9,977 bases of DNA from the NCBI GenBank assembly GCA_913050305.1, contig CAJXAS010000057.1, forward strand, positions 1-9,977, read 5' to 3'. The first letter of the stretch is position 1. Each line of letters opens with the position of its first letter. The position numbers were made by a program, and so were the translations under genes. The stretch is from an uncultured Polaribacter sp. (GTDB lineage Bacteria > Bacteroidota > Bacteroidia > Flavobacteriales > Flavobacteriaceae). Positions 6,641 through 9,977 of this stretch are shown piece by piece. The notes below the pieces were generated by a model. That model had not been told where the DNA came from. It was given only the letters and a program-made list of their open reading frames with translations, and made no database searches.

Positions 6641-8197
6641 TTAAAATGCCGCAATTACAGCCTCAGCACATCGTTCACCATCCATAGCTGCAGAGACAAT
6701 TCCACCTGCATATCCACCGCCTTCGCCACAAGGAAATAAACCTTCTATGTCTGTGTGTTCTAAGTTTGCTTTTCTTGGTATATTAATTGGTGATGAGGTT
6801 CTAGATTCTACACCAATAATATTTGCTTCATTTGTATAGTAACCGTGCATTTTTTGGCCAAAACCAGCAAAACCTTTGCGCAACCTACTACCTATAATTT
6901 TTGGCAAAAGAGAGTGCATAGGTGCAGATTTTAAACCAGGCTGATAAGAAGTTTCATTTAAATCTGTTGAAAACTTACCGTCTACAAAATCTACCAATCT
7001 TTGAGCAGGTGCAGCTTGCGTTCTTCCACCAGCAAGAAAAGCAATTTTTTCTAAATCTTTTTGAAACTCCAATCCTCTTAATTCGCCAAAATGATCATAT
7101 TTCTTAAAGTCTTTGTCAATATCTAACTCAACAACAATTCCTGAATTAGCAAACTTGTTATTTCTTCTAGAAGGAGACATACCGTTTACAACCACCTCGC
7201 CGCTTGCAGTGGCAGCGGGTACAATAAAGCCACCAGGGCACATGCAAAAAGAGTAAACACCTCTATTATTTACTTGTTGCACTAAACTATAGGCTGCAGC
7301 GGGTAAAAGTTCATCTCTTTCTCCAGAGCAATGGTATTGTATTTGATCTATTATTTCTTGTGGATGCTCTACACGAACGCCCATAGCAAAAGACTTTGCC
7401 TTAATTCTTATTTCTTTTTTGTGCAATAATTCATAGACATCTCTGGCAGAATGTCCGGTGGCTAGAATTACCGAATTAACGGTCATTTCTTTCCCACTAT
7501 GAAGCTGGATAGCTTGTAATTTATTGTCTTTGATAACAAAGTCAGTTACTTTAGTCTCAAAATGAATTTCTCCACCAAATTTTAAAATATTTTCACGAAT
7601 ATTTTCAATAATTTTAGGTAATTTATTTGTCCCAATATGCGGATGTGCATCTACTAAAATTTGCTCTGTAGCACCATGAAAAACTAGATTTTCAAAAATT
7701 CTTCTAACATCGCCACGTTTTAAGGAACGGGTATATAGCTTGCCGTCAGAATACGTTCCTGCTCCACCTTCGCCAAAACAATAATTAGAGTCTTCATCTA
7801 CAATATGATCTCTGTTTATTGCTTTTATATCTCTTCGTCTGTTTTGTACGTTTTTTCCACGTTCCAATATTATGGGTTTGTAACCCAATTCTATGCAACG
7901 CAAAGCAGCATACATTCCAGCAGGACCAAAACCAACAATATGAATTTCTTTTGCATTAGAAACGTCTTTGTATTCAAAAATATAATCAGACTTTTCTGGT
8001 ACTTGTTCATCTAGGTAAACAGCAACTTTATAATTAAAGATGATGTCTTTCTTACGAGCATCGATAGATTTACGCAATACTTTTACTGCAGAAATCTCGT
8101 TTTTGTCAACTCCTAATTGTTTAGAAGCTTTAAATAAGAGTATATTTTCTTTTTTTTCTTCTATTAAGTTTACACGAAGTTGAATTTCTTTAACCAT
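6641..8197 (-). CDS. COG2509-type FAD-dependent dehydrogenase (uncharacterised)
   Basis: A 518-residue cytosolic flavoprotein of unknown substrate. Residues 1-80 form a small alpha/beta N-terminal domain typical of this family. The Rossmann FAD-binding motif is VGFGPAGMYAAL at 88-99, with the ribose-binding acidic residue in ILERG (110-114). FGEGGAGTYSDGKLYTR (141-157) is diagnostic of the group. VILATGHSARDVY (243-255) is the second nucleotide-binding strand, SFCMCPGG (316-323) a cysteine-containing loop, and GEGGGYAGGIVSAAMDG (491-507) the C-terminal FAD-binding segment. No signal peptide is seen. A COG2509 assignment is from recognised motifs; the reaction and partner are not known to me. 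The gene appears monocistronic, with its own promoter overlapping the end of the upstream pseudogene, and shows no convincing terminator. Confidence 0.92.
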   Translation of the reverse strand: MVKEIQLRVNLIEEKKENILLFKASKQLGVDKNEISAVKVLRKSIDARKKDIIFNYKVAVYLDEQVPEKSDYIFEYKDVSNAKEIHIVGFGPAGMYAALRCIELGYKPIILERGKNVQNRRRDIKAINRDHIVDEDSNYCFGEGGAGTYSDGKLYTRSLKRGDVRRIFENLVFHGATEQILVDAHPHIGTNKLPKIIENIRENILKFGGEIHFETKVTDFVIKDNKLQAIQLHSGKEMTVNSVILATGHSARDVYELLHKKEIRIKAKSFAMGVRVEHPQEIIDQIQYHCSGERDELLPAAAYSLVQQVNNRGVYSFCMCPGGFIVPAATASGEVVVNGMSPSRRNNKFANSGIVVELDIDKDFKKYDHFGELRGLEFQKDLEKIAFLAGGRTQAAPAQRLVDFVDGKFSTDLNETSYQPGLKSAPMHSLLPKIIGSRLRKGFAGFGQKMHGYYTNEANIIGVESRTSSPINIPRKANLEHTDIEGLFPCGEGGGYAGGIVSAAMDGERCAEAVIAAF

Positions 8198-8201
8198 GAG
8201 G

Positions 8202-8217
8202 CAAAATTACAAAATTA
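8202..8217 (-). promoter_or_regulatory. Tandem -7 elements directly before the COG2509 gene
   Basis: Two head-to-tail copies of TAATTTTG (8217-8210 and 8209-8202) both fit TAnnTTTG. The nearer copy ends 4 nt (CCTC) before the ATG, the same geometry as at trmD, predicting a leaderless or near-leaderless mRNA; the farther copy would give a leader of a few bases. No clear -33 TTG is seen. The upstream copy coincides with the stop codon (8217-8215) of the decayed HPt reading frame. Confidence 0.5.
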
Positions 8218-8633
8218 AAGAGTTTTTAAACTGTCTAAGGTTAATTTATATTCAATAATACTTTCTTCACAAATAGGTATTACAAATTTTAATTTCTCCT
8301 TTATAATTTCTTCACTTCCTTTTTTTGATCCTGCTTTTCAAGCTCTGCAATTTCATCAAGGTATTTTAAACCCATTAACTCAAAATATTATTTTAAAAAA
8401 TTACATATATTTTTCACAGACTCATATTTAACAGTAGTAATACTTTCTTCTAAAATGGTTATTCTTGGAGTTGTGTCTGAGAGATATACTCCAATAAGTT
8501 GAATAAGGAAACCTTTATTATTTATCATTCTTTAAAAGTTCTAGAGTAATTTTAGAGAATATCTAGTATCTGTTTAGCTAGGAAGCAAATCTTTCAATTT
8601 AGTAAGTATAAATCGGAAGATTTGTAAGGGGCA
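8215..8633 (-). pseudogene. Decayed receiver-tail plus HPt phosphotransfer domain of a phosphorelay protein
   Basis: No intact gene fills this gap, but one frame from 8633 down reads like the C-terminus of a hybrid kinase. First comes the last part of a receiver domain, with CPLQ then FILTKLKDLLPS (compare the KPF...L..L ending of the live receiver next door). After a linker comes an HPt-like four-helix domain: NNKGFLIQLIGVYLSD, TPRITILEESI, YESVKNICNFLK, a stop, then YFELMGLKYLDEIAELEKQ. Lesions are in-frame stops at 8574-8576, 8541-8543, 8532-8534 and 8388-8390, and a frameshift at a 7-base A-run (8320-8326). Restoring one A there joins the frame to SEEIIKEKLKFVIPICEES and on to a natural stop at 8217-8215. 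The phosphoacceptor His position (AHxLK) reads Asn (codon 8402-8400). An ATG at 8528 gives a 46-codon frame, which I regard as a fragment and not a gene. It could be the end of an older hybrid kinase whose front was lost, or a former C-terminal extension of the kinase upstream. Confidence 0.72.
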
Positions 8634-8670
8634 TTAATCGTAAGTATAAACACTTTTATGGTTACTTGTT

Positions 8671-9977
8671 TTATTCTTCTAGAAATATTTTTTCAAGCCT
8701 TTCAATTGTAAAAGGTTTTTGCAAAACAAAATCAATCGTATGTTCCTCTTTAGTTTTCTCATCAATATTCCATCCAGATACCGTTATAATTTTTATTTGA
8801 TTTCCAAAACCATTACGAATAGCAGCTATTAACTCCCATCCATTCATTCCAGACATGCCAATATCTGTAAAGACAAAATCATAAGTATTTTTACTAAGAT
8901 GTTCTAATGCATCCTTTCCGTTATTTGCAATCGTACATTTGTGCCCAATTAATTCTAACAACTCAGAGACAACTTCTGTTATAGAGGTATCATCGTCTAC
9001 CCATAAAATATTTAATTTCGATTTGGTTTTAAGTTTATTTTCATTGATTGTTTTATTATCCTCGTGCTGACCTATTGGAAAAACAATTTTAAAGGTAGAT
9101 CCTTTAGATAATACAGAGGATTTAACAACGATACTTCCGTTGTGTTTCTTTATAAGATTATAAACGCCACTCATTCCTAAACCTCTCCCTAATTTGAATC
9201 CTTTTGTAGAAAAAAATGGTTCAAATACTTTTGTTTTAGTCTCCTCATTCATACCGATACCAGTGTCAGTAAAAGTTGCAAATACCTCTTTACCTTTTGT
9301 GCCTGTTTTAATAATAATATCTCCTCCTTCTGGCATTGCTTCAACACTATTTTTGATTAAATTATAAATAGTAGATTTTAATTCCCCACTATTACCAATG
9401 ATTTTTGGAATATCTTTTAAGTCGGTTATAACATTTATCTTTAATCCATTCCTTTCCATACCGTCTTTCCAGAGCGGGCGTGACTGCATTAAGCTCTCAT
9501 TTATCAGGGTATTAAAATTAATAAGTTCGGTTTCTATATCATCATATTTTGTGTCTCCAAATTTTTGCAATGCACTGACCCTATCAGCTGCATCACTTAT
9601 AATAGACCCAATGTTATTTAAACGCATATTGGTATTCTTTGGATAATCGTTTTGAAGTTTGATAACTTCTAGATTTCCTACCATTTGTTGTAGTGAATTG
9701 TTAAAATCATGAGCGATAGAAGAAGACATTTCTCCTATTGCTTTGATTCTTTGATGTTTTATTTGAGCCTTCTCAAATGCTTTTTGTGAGGTAATGTCTT
9801 GATTAGAACCTGTTATACTTGCTGCTTTTCCATCTTCTCCCATCATAGGTTCACAAATGGCTCTTATTGTTTTTTGCTCTTCATTAGAAAGGAAAATTCG
9901 AAATTCAATATCGTATGGAATGCATAGATTAACAGCTTTCTCATAAGAACTATTAAATAATTCTAAGTCATCGGTAT
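8671..9977 (-). CDS. Hybrid sensor histidine kinase, PAS-HisKA-HATPase-receiver (N-terminus off the right edge)
   Basis: The frame is open to the window edge, so the Met at 9846 is internal; 43 further codons precede it and read as a PAS/PAC domain (DDLELFNSSYEKAV, IPYDIEFRI, GSNQDITSQK). Numbering from that Met, the H-box is IAHDFNN with phospho-His46; the ATPase domain has N-box NLIKNSVEAM (162-171), DTGIGM (194-199), FEPFFSTK (208-215) and GRGLGMSG (220-227). A receiver domain follows from about 278: acidic DDD at 284-286, phospho-Asp328 in FTDIGM, Ser357 in TVSGW and Lys377 in QKPF. The protein should sense a signal through PAS (possibly more domains upstream), autophosphorylate, and pass phosphate to its own receiver. 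No membrane segment is in the visible part. No output domain or HPt follows in frame; a decayed HPt-like remnant lies just downstream. Confidence 0.95.
   Translation of the reverse strand, partial: TDDLELFNSSYEKAVNLCIPYDIEFRIFLSNEEQKTIRAICEPMMGEDGKAASITGSNQDITSQKAFEKAQIKHQRIKAIGEMSSSIAHDFNNSLQQMVGNLEVIKLQNDYPKNTNMRLNNIGSIISDAADRVSALQKFGDTKYDDIETELINFNTLINESLMQSRPLWKDGMERNGLKINVITDLKDIPKIIGNSGELKSTIYNLIKNSVEAMPEGGDIIIKTGTKGKEVFATFTDTGIGMNEETKTKVFEPFFSTKGFKLGRGLGMSGVYNLIKKHNGSIVVKSSVLSKGSTFKIVFPIGQHEDNKTINENKLKTKSKLNILWVDDDTSITEVVSELLELIGHKCTIANNGKDALEHLSKNTYDFVFTDIGMSGMNGWELIAAIRNGFGNQIKIITVSGWNIDEKTKEEHTIDFVLQKPFTIERLEKIFLEE

Noticed and set aside
8388..8528. A 46-codon minus-strand ORF starting MINNKGFL
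   Set aside because: It is the start of the HPt-like fragment cut by a nonsense codon; the reading continues past the stop with family-like sequence, so I treat it as part of the pseudogene and not a small gene.
8671..9846. Treating the Met at 9846 as the kinase start
   Set aside because: The frame continues open for 43 codons to the window edge with PAS/PAC-like sequence, so the true start lies outside.

Overview
The window is strongly AT-rich, and every gene I can support lies on the minus strand. Organism inference: a member of the Bacteroidota, most likely a marine Flavobacteriaceae (Polaribacter/Tenacibaculum-like). Reasons: starts lack Shine-Dalgarno sequences and sit behind A-rich leaders; several genes are preceded by the Bacteroidota -7 element TAnnTTTG; there is a TonB-dependent receptor with an N-terminal carboxypeptidase-regulatory-like domain; and the NADP-isocitrate dehydrogenase is the monomeric type. 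The genus is a guess from overall look, not from a search.

Layout, read from high to low coordinates (direction of transcription). 9977-8671: the C-terminal part of a PAS-HisKA-HATPase-receiver hybrid sensor kinase, whose N-terminus lies outside the window. 8633-8215: a stretch with no intact gene that, translated through four stops and one frameshift, reads as the end of a receiver domain followed by an HPt phosphotransfer domain; I call it a decayed pseudogene. 8197-6641: a COG2509-type FAD-dependent dehydrogenase. 6445-5768: trmD (tRNA m1G37 methyltransferase), overlapping by 8 nt a 12-TM-like GT39/PMT_2-family glycosyltransferase (5775-4297). 4184-3834: rplS (ribosomal protein L19), with its own promoter and a clean intrinsic terminator. 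3510-1285: monomeric icd, ending in a 57-nt perfect palindrome that should act as terminator. 1130-1: the N-terminal 376 residues of a TonB-dependent outer-membrane receptor that runs off the left edge.

How the genes relate: this is mostly housekeeping (translation: trmD, rplS; TCA cycle: icd) with membrane and envelope functions interspersed. trmD and rplS are neighbours in many bacteria; here a membrane glycosyltransferase sits between them and is probably translationally coupled to trmD. The kinase region is the only part that shows recent gene decay.

I found no CRISPR array, tRNA, rRNA, insertion sequence or recognisable defence system. The most informative non-obvious signals are the decayed receiver-HPt remnant (phosphoacceptor His replaced by Asn) and two genes (trmD and the COG2509 gene) whose -7 element ends exactly 4 nt before the ATG, which predicts leaderless or near-leaderless mRNAs.
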